In this document: in pieces, positions 1-7,619 of the stretch
How positions within the stretch are numbered: position 1 is the first letter of the stretch
How the letters are laid out: each line of letters begins with the position of its first letter
NCBI GenBank assembly: GCA_024276455.1
Contig: JAJRXE010000091.1
Span: 1 to 34,448, forward strand
Reading direction: 5' to 3'
From: Calditrichota bacterium
GTDB lineage: Bacteria; Calditrichota; Calditrichia; RBG-13-44-9
DNA: 34,448 nt
Program-made: the position numbers and the translations under genes
Notes under the pieces: generated by a model
The model's input: the letters and a program-made list of their open reading frames with translations, nothing else
Told to the model about the DNA's origin: nothing
Database searches by the model: none

Positions 1-3000
1 AAGACCAGTAATACAGGGGTCCCTCGGAGCGGTAGCCGTTGAAATTCCAGGCCACATCGAACCGCAGCAAGAATCCCAGAAAAATAATCCGGGCGCCCAC
101 ACCGTAACCACTGAGAATGTCGTCGAACTGCAATTGTCCCTGCGCATTGCGGGTAAATCCGCGGAAGTCCGAGAAATCCCACCAGTTTCCGCGGCTGTAC
201 CAGGCGCTTCCCACATCGTAAAACAGGGCACCGCGTACATTGAACAGAGAAATGGGCGGAAAACCGATTGTCAAATATTCAATCAGGGGGAAACGAAACT
301 CCATATTCATCAGGAAGAAGCGGTCGCCCACCCGATCGTAGTAGATCGCCCCCCGCAACGGGGTCACAAATTCCGAGAAGAACACGTCGTCAATCCGATC
401 CACCCGGATTCCGATCCGGTATTTGCGGTTGATCCAGTTGTCGATACCACCCAGGAAAAATTGTTGGGCATTTTTTCCGAAGCTGGCTCCGGCAGTTGCC
501 CGAAACGCGAAGCTGTACTGGGCACCCAGCTTGAAGTAACGCCGATAGTCAAACTTGATGGTCTGAAAATCGCGGCCGTCTTTGTTGTATTTGAAACTGG
601 AACGCAGGGTAATAATGTAGCGGGAACCGTCCACCGGCGCCAGAATGCCCCATCGGTAGCCCCACAGGACATTGTCGTGCACGTAATTGAGCTCCGGAAT
701 ACCGGTGCTGACTTTCTCAGTCGGCAAAGGCAGCTCCATATATTCCAGAAACACATTGTACCAAACCAGACTGAAATCCAACCGCTTAAAGCGGTTAAAC
801 GGATAGGAGGCATACCAGAAAGACCCAAAATTGCGGTAGCGGATCAGATCGTACCCGTTGCGCAGGAAGAAGTAAACCAGATGGTAACCGCCCACGCCAA
901 AATTAATGCGATGTTTCAAAAAGTAATAGGCGATGTTGAAGTCGCTGTTGCGTAGGTCAGCCACCAGGTTGGTGTTAATAATAATTTTATGATCGCCCAG
1001 CAAATCGCTGAACGCGAAATACGTATACCCCTGAAAACCGTAAAAGGTATTGTAACCGGCCACCCCGGTTACAAAATCGGGCGAGAACTTCAATTTGTAG
1101 CGGTGTCGCTTATAGTTGCCAAATTCGTCTTTCAACTTCTGCTCGGGCAGTTCCACGTTCCGGGCTGCTTTTTCCCTGGATCGCGGACGGTACTGCCCGA
1201 AAACGTAGTGACTGAAATCCGCCGGGGCTTCCCCTTTCATCTTTTTGGTGGTCTCCGTGGCGGTGGTATCCCCGGAGCTCTCTTCCCGCTGCGGTTCCCA
1301 GAACCGCGAATATACGGGAACCTCCGGACCACGGAGGTCCTGAACGTAACGGGTCGGACGCAACTCCACCGGTTCCACTTCCAGCGGATTGTTCATGAGG
1401 AAAATGTCGAATCCTCCTTTGTAGAAAGTGGAAAACACCATCTTATGAGCGCCACGGTCCCACCCAATCTGAAAAATTCCGGAAATAATATTGGTGACGG
1501 GGTAGTAATCTCCGGTTTCCAGATTCATCAGGTAAAGATTGAAGATGCCGTTTTCGTCGGAGGTGAAGGCAATTTTTTTGCCATCCGGAGAGAAAATGGG
1601 GGTGGCTTCTTCCCAGGGGGTATTGGTTCGGCGCTGCAACTGACCGGTTTGCAAATCCAGAATGTAAATATCGCGGTACTGGTAATCGAAATCGCTCATT
1701 TTAAAATCGGGGGGAATCTGAGAGGCGTCCAGATAGTCCTGGCGATCGGAAACAAAAGCCAGATAACGCCCGTCCGGCGACCAGGCGGGCTGATCGTCGG
1801 TGAAAATGTCGTTGGTCAGCTGCTCAATTTTTCCACTGTCGAGGTGGTAAAGGTAAATATCGCTCTGTCCGTCTTTGTTCCCCACAAAGGCAATTTTACT
1901 TCCGTCCGGCGACCAGGCGGTCGTAAAGGCGCCGTCCAGATTCTTCATGAGATGTTTTTCGATTTTCCCACTGCGAATGTCCACGATGTAAAGGGCATCC
2001 CAGGGACCGCTTTTAGCCGCCAGCACCAGCTTCCTCCCGTCGGGCGAGAAACTCATTCCGGGACGCAGAAAGTGCAGCTCTTCGAAACTCTCGGTCCGCT
2101 GTCCCCGGATTAACACCTTCAACTCCTTCCCATCGATGGCGGAAACCAGGTGAACCTCCTGATAACCGCTCTTGTCGGTGATGTAGGCAATCTTATCTCC
2201 CATGGGAGAAATGGCCGGGCTCACGTTCAGATAATTGCGCCATTTTTCGTGATTGGTAATCCGCTTGGCAATCTCGCGGGGCAACTTGCGGTCGGCGATT
2301 TCCGGGAGGTAAATTCGTTTCAAATAGGTGTGCCATTTCTCAGTAAAATCTTTGTAATCCAGCCCCAGGGTCGATCTCAACACCCGGTTAAAAGCTACTT
2401 TTCCGCGGGATTTGCTGAGAATCTCGCCAATTTTCTCCCGGCCGTACTTTTCGGCAATGAAGCGAAAGACCGAATTGCCTCCCTGATAAACCAGAAACCA
2501 TTCCAGGTACTGCAAAGGGGGAATGTAATTGTTCAACACCGCATCGCGCACAATCATGTCGGTCCGGATGTCCCAACCGACCGACTCGAATTCCGCCAAC
2601 CCCTCGGAAACCCACAGAGGAACCGGGGCCACTTCGCCCATAATCAGCGATTGCACCGATCCGCCGTAAAGCATGTCGTTCATCACGGCATGGACCAGTT
2701 CATGGTGAATAACGTGGCGAAACTGTTCGTACGAGCCCTCGAAAGGAACCACCACCCGGTTTTTGTACAACTCGGTGACCCCACCGATTCCCTCTTCCAG
2801 ATATTCAATCACCACATTGGTTTGCTGCCAGTCGTTGTGGGAATTGTACACAATAATCACCACCCGCTTGCTCAGCTTGTAATTAAAATCCCGACTGATC
2901 TGTTTATACGCTTTCTCGGCGGTCTCGGCAGTAAACTCGGCAATTTTTTCGCCTCCGGGATAATAGTAAATATCGAAGTGCTTGCTCTGAATGTAATACC

Positions 3001-3106
3001 ACTTGAAATTTTTATATTGAATTTTGTTCTTTCCGAACGACTGGGCCTGCACCGGGAGGAAGAAGAGGAAAACAAAGATGGGAAAGAGCAAAATTTTGAA
3101 TTTCAT
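1..3106 (-). CDS. Surface protein: gluzincin peptidase + TolB-like propeller + Omp85-like barrel (C-terminus cut by window edge)
   Basis: The reading frame stays open from the ATG at 3106-3104 to the left edge, 1035 codons visible. An AGGAGG ribosome site lies 4 bases before the ATG. Residues 1-21 are a signal peptide ending VQA, so the mature protein would start with Gln22. A zinc-peptidase motif HELVH (residues 135-139) is followed by WVSEGLAEF near 165-172, which gives the third metal ligand as in peptidase MA (gluzincin) families. Residues about 290-600 hold at least five PD40/WD40-like blades with SPDG or SPMG signatures near 299, 353, 397, 439 and 504. From about 690 the chain is beta-barrel-like with Omp85 hallmarks: an LRGA motif, NMEFRFPL, and a closing strand pair before the edge. 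No POTRA domain is evident. Family knowledge: TolB-like propellers bind proteins and Omp85 barrels sit in the outer membrane. A membrane-tethered protease is inferred. Probably only a few residues are missing. Confidence 0.85.
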   Translation of the reverse strand, partial: MKFKILLFPIFVFLFFLPVQAQSFGKNKIQYKNFKWYYIQSKHFDIYYYPGGEKIAEFTAETAEKAYKQISRDFNYKLSKRVVIIVYNSHNDWQQTNVVIEYLEEGIGGVTELYKNRVVVPFEGSYEQFRHVIHHELVHAVMNDMLYGGSVQSLIMGEVAPVPLWVSEGLAEFESVGWDIRTDMIVRDAVLNNYIPPLQYLEWFLVYQGGNSVFRFIAEKYGREKIGEILSKSRGKVAFNRVLRSTLGLDYKDFTEKWHTYLKRIYLPEIADRKLPREIAKRITNHEKWRNYLNVSPAISPMGDKIAYITDKSGYQEVHLVSAIDGKELKVLIRGQRTESFEELHFLRPGMSFSPDGRKLVLAAKSGPWDALYIVDIRSGKIEKHLMKNLDGAFTTAWSPDGSKIAFVGNKDGQSDIYLYHLDSGKIEQLTNDIFTDDQPAWSPDGRYLAFVSDRQDYLDASQIPPDFKMSDFDYQYRDIYILDLQTGQLQRRTNTPWEEATPIFSPDGKKIAFTSDENGIFNLYLMNLETGDYYPVTNIISGIFQIGWDRGAHKMVFSTFYKGGFDIFLMNNPLEVEPVELRPTRYVQDLRGPEVPVYSRFWEPQREESSGDTTATETTKKMKGEAPADFSHYVFGQYRPRSREKAARNVELPEQKLKDEFGNYKRHRYKLKFSPDFVTGVAGYNTFYGFQGYTYFAFSDLLGDHKIIINTNLVADLRNSDFNIAYYFLKHRINFGVGGYHLVYFFLRNGYDLIRYRNFGSFWYASYPFNRFKRLDFSLVWYNVFLEYMELPLPTEKVSTGIPELNYVHDNVLWGYRWGILAPVDGSRYIITLRSSFKYNKDGRDFQTIKFDYRRYFKLGAQYSFAFRATAGASFGKNAQQFFLGGIDNWINRKYRIGIRVDRIDDVFFSEFVTPLRGAIYYDRVGDRFFLMNMEFRFPLIEYLTIGFPPISLFNVRGALFYDVGSAWYSRGNWWDFSDFRGFTRNAQGQLQFDDILSGYGVGARIIFLGFLLRFDVAWNFNGYRSEGPLYYWS

Positions 3107-3293
3107 CGAACCTCCTAAAAACATTAAAACACCTTGTTTAAGTGTTTAAATCTAAATATTTTATTCCTCGACTACAATATTTTATGTTTTATTTTTTCAA
3201 ATAGATTACATATTTTTTCTTTCAAGTATGAAACCCTCAACAAGGATGCAGGGTTCCTGATTTTATCAGACAATTTTTACGGAGGATTCTTTC

Positions 3294-3686
3294 TTGAGTA
3301 TTGCCAAAATATTTTCGAATCCGTTTCCGAAAGTAGGAATCTTCCTTTTCCTGGCTGTGGGATTTCTTTCCTTTTTAAGTGGTTGCGAGAAGAAAACACC
3401 CGTTCCAGATCAGACACCCTGGCCGGCCATCGTGAAAGACCTCAAGGTCATTCAGGATTTGCGGGTCGCCGATTCCACCAAACGCAGGTACCTCGAACAG
3501 ACTTTGCACCGCTACGGAATAAGCACCCCGGAATATCAGCAATTCGTCAAAGAAATGAAGAAAAAATCCGCCGCCGAAGACATCCAGTTTTTGAAGTCTG
3601 TCGAGCGGCTCTTGCTGAAGGAAATGAAGGCGGAGGCCAAAAAGCAGGTGCCGAAGGTTCCGAAATCTCCGCCGCCGAAGCGGTAA
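3294..3686 (+). CDS. Small lipoprotein, DUF4296-like
   Basis: This 130-residue protein starts at TTG 3294, chosen because GGAGGA lies at 3281-3286 with normal spacing and because this frame gives a proper lipoprotein signal: a basic N-terminus, a hydrophobic stretch at 15-28 and a lipobox LSGC with Cys31. The mature part is short and helical, with an RYGISTPEYQQFVKEM segment. This resembles the DUF4296 lipoproteins of Bacteroidota, which carry a YGIT.eqf-like motif, but the match is by eye. The tail is rich in Lys and Pro. It is one of two plus-strand genes here and is transcribed away from the metallopeptidase fusion gene. A longer ORF in another frame (3134-3712) lacks a signal and is rejected. 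Function unknown; likely anchored to the inner or outer membrane. Confidence 0.7.
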   Translation: MSIAKIFSNPFPKVGIFLFLAVGFLSFLSGCEKKTPVPDQTPWPAIVKDLKVIQDLRVADSTKRRYLEQTLHRYGISTPEYQQFVKEMKKKSAAEDIQFLKSVERLLLKEMKAEAKKQVPKVPKSPPPKR

Positions 3687-3752
3687 CGCTTTTCCCTCCC
3701 GCAGCGCATTAAAAATGCCCCCCCGGCCAATTTCCCCGGTACCGGGTCAATT

Positions 3753-3786
3753 AAAAAAGCCCGGCGGGGAGGTCCCCAACCGGGCT
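3753..3786 (-). terminator. Rho-independent terminator of the fumarase gene
   Basis: Read on the minus strand, stem AGCCCGG (3786-3780) pairs with CCGGGCT (3764-3758), with an inner GGGG/CCCC pairing around a 4-base loop, followed by a run of T (complement of 3753-3758). It begins 20 bases past the fumarase stop codon. A separate perfect 12-base palindrome, CCCGGTACCGGG, sits just beyond at 3735-3746. Confidence 0.85.
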
Positions 3787-3805
3787 GAGGCTCCGAAGTC
3801 CCTGT

Positions 3806-5329
3806 TTATTTTTCCAGAAGCGATTTCAGCTTCTCTTTGGCCAGTTTTTCCACCTTTTCATGGAGCGAATTGTTGTGGCTGTCCATGGTGACCACCACCG
3901 GGAAATTTTCCACCTCGAAGTGCCAGACGGCTTCGGGACTGCCGAACTCTTCCAGGTACACCCCTTTCACCTTTTTAATTGCTTTGGCGTAAATCTGGGC
4001 CGCTCCGCCGATGGCATGGAAATACACCGCTCCGTATTTATTGCAGGCTTCCAGGGTGTTCTTGCCCATGCCGCCCTTACCGATTACACCGCGCAGATTA
4101 AAGCGGCGAATCACTTCCGCCTGGTACGGTTCTTCCCGGATGGAGGTGGTCGGACCCGCCGCCATCACTTTCCACTCGTCGCCCTCTTTTACAATCACCG
4201 GGCCGCAGTGGTAAATAATGCCGCCCTTAATGACGTCCAGGTCGCCGCCGTCGTAGAGGTAGCGGTGCACGGCATCCCGACCGGTAAACATGTCGCCGTT
4301 CAGCAGCACCACATCCCCCACTTTCAGACTGCGAATATCCTCTTCGGAAATCGGCGTGTGGAGCACCTTTACGTTCGAGGCATCGAAGGTAATCTCTTCG
4401 GCCAGCTTGGAGTAATCCACCTCGAACTCGCCCGGTTTCTGGTACAACCATTCCTTCACATTGCCTTCCAGGTCCAGAATGAATCCCCGTCGGCGATAGG
4501 CCCAGCACATGTAAGCAATGCTAACAAAATACGAAGCCGGCAACCGATTCAGGTAGTCAATCTTGATGCCACCCAGGGTAAACTTACCGCCGAATCCCAT
4601 GGGCCCGATTTCCAGCTCGTTGGCTTCCTGCATGATTTCCTGCTCCAAACGGGCGAGCTCCTCGTACTCATTAATGTCGTCCAGTTTACGCAGCAGTTGT
4701 TTTTTGGCCTGGGAATACCCGGTGGCGCGATCGCCGCCAATGCACACGCCTAAAAAGCCCGGACTGCACCCTTTCCCCTGCGCCTGCACCAGGGCGTCCA
4801 GAATTACCGCTTTTACGCCTTCCAGGTCGCGCCCGAATTTTTTACCGTTAATGGTGGCTGGCAATTTGTACTGGGAACTCATATTCTCGCAGCCGCCGCC
4901 TTTCAGAATCAGCCGCACGTCCACATCGTCGCCGCGGGTTTGTTCAAAATAAAACACCGGGCTCCCTTTACCCAGGTTGTTACCCGTGTTTTTCCCTTTC
5001 AGGGTGTCCACGGAATTTTGCCGCAGATAGCCCCGCTCGGTGGCAATCACCACCGCTTCTTCGGCCGCTTTCTGGAACAGTAATTGATCGTATCCAACCG
5101 GACATTTCACGTAAAAGGTAATCGTTCCGGTGTCCTGGCAGATGGGCAAAGAGCGTTTCTTCGCCAACCCGACGTTTTGAATAATCATATCCATGGCCAT
5201 CTCCGCCATGGAGCTTTTCGCTTCCAGATTCTTCTTTAAATTCAATACCTCTTCAACGTCCGGGGGTAAATAAGCCGAGGTTCTGCGAATTAACTCCAGC
5301 AAATTGTCCCGTAAAGCTTCGTAGTTCAT
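3806..5329 (-). CDS. Fumarate hydratase, class I, fused alpha and beta parts
   Basis: This 507-residue enzyme interconverts fumarate and L-malate in the TCA cycle using an oxygen-sensitive [4Fe-4S] cluster. The N-terminal (alpha) part has CQDTG with Cys64, a GGGCENMS motif, and GCSPGFLGVCIGGDRATG, all typical of the TtdA/FumA family and supplying candidate cluster cysteines. From about residue 320 the TtdB/FumA beta part begins (HTPISEEDI, GDMFTGRDA, then IGKGGMGKNT, FHAIGGAA and an EEFG.PEA segment). Length and order match single-chain class I fumarases. L-tartrate dehydratase is the main alternative, but its subunits are normally separate. Start ATG 5329 has GAGGAGGA 7 bases upstream. The gene stands alone with its own terminator and a 386-base upstream region. 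A class I enzyme fits an anaerobic or microaerobic cell. Confidence 0.93.
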   Translation of the reverse strand: MNYEALRDNLLELIRRTSAYLPPDVEEVLNLKKNLEAKSSMAEMAMDMIIQNVGLAKKRSLPICQDTGTITFYVKCPVGYDQLLFQKAAEEAVVIATERGYLRQNSVDTLKGKNTGNNLGKGSPVFYFEQTRGDDVDVRLILKGGGCENMSSQYKLPATINGKKFGRDLEGVKAVILDALVQAQGKGCSPGFLGVCIGGDRATGYSQAKKQLLRKLDDINEYEELARLEQEIMQEANELEIGPMGFGGKFTLGGIKIDYLNRLPASYFVSIAYMCWAYRRRGFILDLEGNVKEWLYQKPGEFEVDYSKLAEEITFDASNVKVLHTPISEEDIRSLKVGDVVLLNGDMFTGRDAVHRYLYDGGDLDVIKGGIIYHCGPVIVKEGDEWKVMAAGPTTSIREEPYQAEVIRRFNLRGVIGKGGMGKNTLEACNKYGAVYFHAIGGAAQIYAKAIKKVKGVYLEEFGSPEAVWHFEVENFPVVVTMDSHNNSLHEKVEKLAKEKLKSLLEK

Positions 5330-5715
5330 GGTGTGATCCTCCTCGCGATTAAATTTTTTCTAAAATTAAATTAAGAAAAAATTCCTAAAATTCAAGAAAT
5401 GAAAACAATTTACGGGAAAGAAATTACCAGGCGCCCAGCGCCTGCCTTCTTTTCCCTCGAAGCAGCCGAACCGGTAGTCAACAAACCAGCAAGCCGGAAC
5501 AACCCGTTTTCCCATTTTGGCAAGTCCTTATTTTTAATAAAATTAAACCGTCTCATTTTTAAGGAACAAAATTCAATATTTCTTGACTCATTTTCCATCC
5601 TTTCATTAAAAAAACGATTCCGGCGCAAAGACGGGAAGGTTTCGCGTTTTTTGAAAAACATTTCACAGTGTGACGGGTATGTCGCCCGGGCCGTGAAAAC
5701 GACTGCGCCGGCCGC
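5330..5715. other. Intergenic region upstream of fumarase, downstream of the PorV-like gene
   Basis: No convincing gene is seen in these 386 bases; ORFs in it are short, overlap each other and lack ribosome sites. A GC-rich hairpin with arms CAGGCGC (5428-5434) and GCGCCTG (5438-5444) and a 3-base loop is present without a clear U-tract. The part next to fumarase (about 5345-5400) is very AT-rich and probably holds its promoter, but no convincing -35/-10 pair stands out; TTGAAT at 5395-5390 (minus) lacks a good -10 partner. Confidence 0.5.
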
Positions 5716-6621
5716 TTACAGATTAAACGCCACCGAAAAACGGTGCCCGTTGCCCAAATCATTGCTAAAGGGACTCAAACTGTAATCCAGACGGATGCCG
5801 GAACGAAAGAATCCCAAACCGAGGGTCCAGTTGCGGGAATCCATTCCGTTCAACCAACCGCCTCGCAGCGCCAGATGCCGAAACAGTAGCAATTCCATTC
5901 CCAGATGGGTTTGCAGGGTTTCTTCCAGCGGTTTCAGCAGATCGAGGGCCAGATTGGCGGTAAACGTCGGGGTCCGAAAGCGAACGGGCAGGAGGACTCC
6001 CAACCGCACCAGGGCGGGCAGGCGGGTCTCTTCGGCCAGAAGACGATTCATTTTGCCACCATTCTGGAACACCAGGGCCACCCGGGCATCGTTAAATGGC
6101 AAACGGTAGTTGGCACCCAGATCGATCGCAAAACCGTTGGCGTTTTCAATAAATATTTTCTCGTACAAGTACTTTACCGTTACTCCCAGCGAGAAATTCT
6201 CTTTTAGCAAACGGGAGTAACTAATTCCCAACGAGAGGTAATTGGCCGAGGTTTTTTCCAGCGGCTGCGGCGTGGGCGTGGAACGCACCGCAATGTCGCC
6301 AATGTTAAAGCTGTACACATGAAATCCCCACACGCCCGCACCCTGTTTTAAGGCCAGCGCGGCAAATTCTCCCCGAATTCCCTGTACCCACTCGGTGTGA
6401 TTAAAAATTACTTCCGAGGAAGACGTTTGGTTTAATCCGGCGGGATTCCAATACGTTGCCGCCGCCCCACTCGCCAGAGCGGTGTACGCTTCGCCCATTC
6501 CGGTTGAACGGGCATCGATGGGAATTTTCAAAAAAGAGAGCCCTGTGGAACCGGCATCGCCGGCCAGCAAGGCCTGGTTCAAAAGACCCAACAACCAAAA
6601 CAATGCAACTAACTTTCTCAT
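5716..6621 (-). CDS. PorV/PorQ family outer-membrane protein (first of two)
   Basis: This 301-residue protein has a signal peptide (residues 1-20, ending LLA before Gly21). It then has the family hallmark at about 32-64: FLKIPIDAR, GMGEAYTALA and YWNPAGL. The rest alternates hydrophobic and polar residues as in FadL-like 14-strand barrels. In T9SS, PorV-type proteins (also annotated UPF0164) bind the sorting domain of cargo and shuttle it from SprA to the cell-surface attachment complex. It lies 49 bases downstream of a second member and ends the cluster that begins with sprA, which supports a secretion role. Many genomes carry several paralogues of unknown job, so assigning PorV itself would be premature. 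Confidence 0.85.
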   Translation of the reverse strand: MRKLVALFWLLGLLNQALLAGDAGSTGLSFLKIPIDARSTGMGEAYTALASGAAATYWNPAGLNQTSSSEVIFNHTEWVQGIRGEFAALALKQGAGVWGFHVYSFNIGDIAVRSTPTPQPLEKTSANYLSLGISYSRLLKENFSLGVTVKYLYEKIFIENANGFAIDLGANYRLPFNDARVALVFQNGGKMNRLLAEETRLPALVRLGVLLPVRFRTPTFTANLALDLLKPLEETLQTHLGMELLLFRHLALRGGWLNGMDSRNWTLGLGFFRSGIRLDYSLSPFSNDLGNGHRFSVAFNL

Positions 6622-6670
6622 ATATCCCTCAACATTTTCTACTGTGACCCGTCATTTTTCTTGCTAATCT

Positions 6671-7606
6671 TTAAAATAAAAACGTCCAGGTAAAAATGTG
6701 GCTGGCACCTTCGTCGATAATGGAACTGGTAAAACCGTAATCCAGCAGCGCATGAATCCCGAAGCCGGTTTTAATTTCCACCCCACCGCCAACGGTGAAA
6801 TGATCTTTATCGTACCCCACGCGCAGCGCCGCCATGGGCACCCGGGCTTCCAGACCAATGTGGTGAGCCTTCTCCCCTTTGTTGCTCCACTCAAAATCGT
6901 ACGCCAGCCGCAACCAGCGCCAGGGCGAAACGGCGTACAGTCCCAGGCGATTGGAAAGCGGGAAACGGTTGACGATGGTCATTCCCCGTTCGAAAATTTT
7001 GTCGGAATTGGATTCCAGTTTCCCGTTAATATCTTTGATCTGGTATCCCAGCGCCAACCAGGAAAACGCCTTGAAAAAAATACCCACATCGCCGCCCAAT
7101 CCCTTCCCGGTGTAGTCGAAACTGCCGTCCGGTCCGCTTAATTTTTCCAGCAAGTATTTGGCAGAAAGCCCAATGGAAAGGCGGTTTTTCAGAAATTCCA
7201 GTCCAAAGGAAAAATAGAAAGCGTGTAAACCGTGTGAGATTTCACCGGTACGCACTCCGGACGAATTGTAGGCGGAAATGTCCTTTACGCCGCTGTAAAT
7301 CCAGCCCAGAGCAATGCCGGCACTGGGCCGAATTGGGGTTGCGAACCCGATGTAATTGAATCGCCTATCCAACGACAGGAAGCTGTAGGAGAGGTTCACC
7401 TGCCGCTGGTTTAAAAAAGGCAAGCCGGCCGGATTGTAAAAAAAACCCAGACCATTGTCGGGCGAAGCAACCTGAGCGTTTCCCATGGAAATTCCCCGGG
7501 CACCCAGACCAATTCGTAAATAAGAACCGGCAAATCCGCCATTTCCTTCCGCCCAGAGGGAGGCACTATATACGATTATAATGAGCAAAACGGTTGTCCA
7601 TCTCAT
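6671..7606 (-). CDS. PorV/PorQ family outer-membrane protein (second of two)
   Basis: This 311-residue protein has a signal peptide (1-19, ending LWA before Glu20), then LRIGLGAR, SMGNAQVA and FFYNPAGL at about 30-62, the same signature as its neighbour. Repeated amphipathic strands follow, and the C-terminus ends in aromatic residues (WTFLF), as is common for outer-membrane barrels. The two paralogues are adjacent but clearly divergent. It starts 13 bases after the stop of the BNR/sorting-domain gene, with GGA about 9 bases before its ATG, so the two are almost certainly cotranscribed. Role inferred: partner of SprA or of the neighbouring exported protein, either as a PorV-like shuttle or as PorQ-like scaffold. 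Confidence 0.85.
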   Translation of the reverse strand: MRWTTVLLIIIVYSASLWAEGNGGFAGSYLRIGLGARGISMGNAQVASPDNGLGFFYNPAGLPFLNQRQVNLSYSFLSLDRRFNYIGFATPIRPSAGIALGWIYSGVKDISAYNSSGVRTGEISHGLHAFYFSFGLEFLKNRLSIGLSAKYLLEKLSGPDGSFDYTGKGLGGDVGIFFKAFSWLALGYQIKDINGKLESNSDKIFERGMTIVNRFPLSNRLGLYAVSPWRWLRLAYDFEWSNKGEKAHHIGLEARVPMAALRVGYDKDHFTVGGGVEIKTGFGIHALLDYGFTSSIIDEGASHIFTWTFLF

Positions 7607-7619
7607 AAATTGTTTTCCT

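Noticed and set aside
134-3118. Three long plus-strand ORFs opposite the first gene (134-955, 989-2113, 2150-3118)
   Set aside because: They are antisense shadows of the metallopeptidase/propeller/barrel gene, whose minus-strand frame has a signal peptide, HELVH and SPDG repeats; the plus ORFs have no family features.
3134-3712. Longer plus-strand ORF overlapping the lipoprotein gene
   Set aside because: Its frame gives no signal peptide or coherent domain, while the overlapping frame at 3294 has a ribosome site and lipobox.
5367-5395. Possible fumarase promoter TTGAAT plus an AT-rich -10
   Set aside because: The -10 candidates match only about half of the consensus in a very AT-rich stretch, so the pairing is not informative.
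5399-5785. Short ORFs on both strands between fumarase and the PorV-like gene
   Set aside because: They overlap each other, partly overlap the PorV-like gene, and lack ribosome sites and recognisable sequence.
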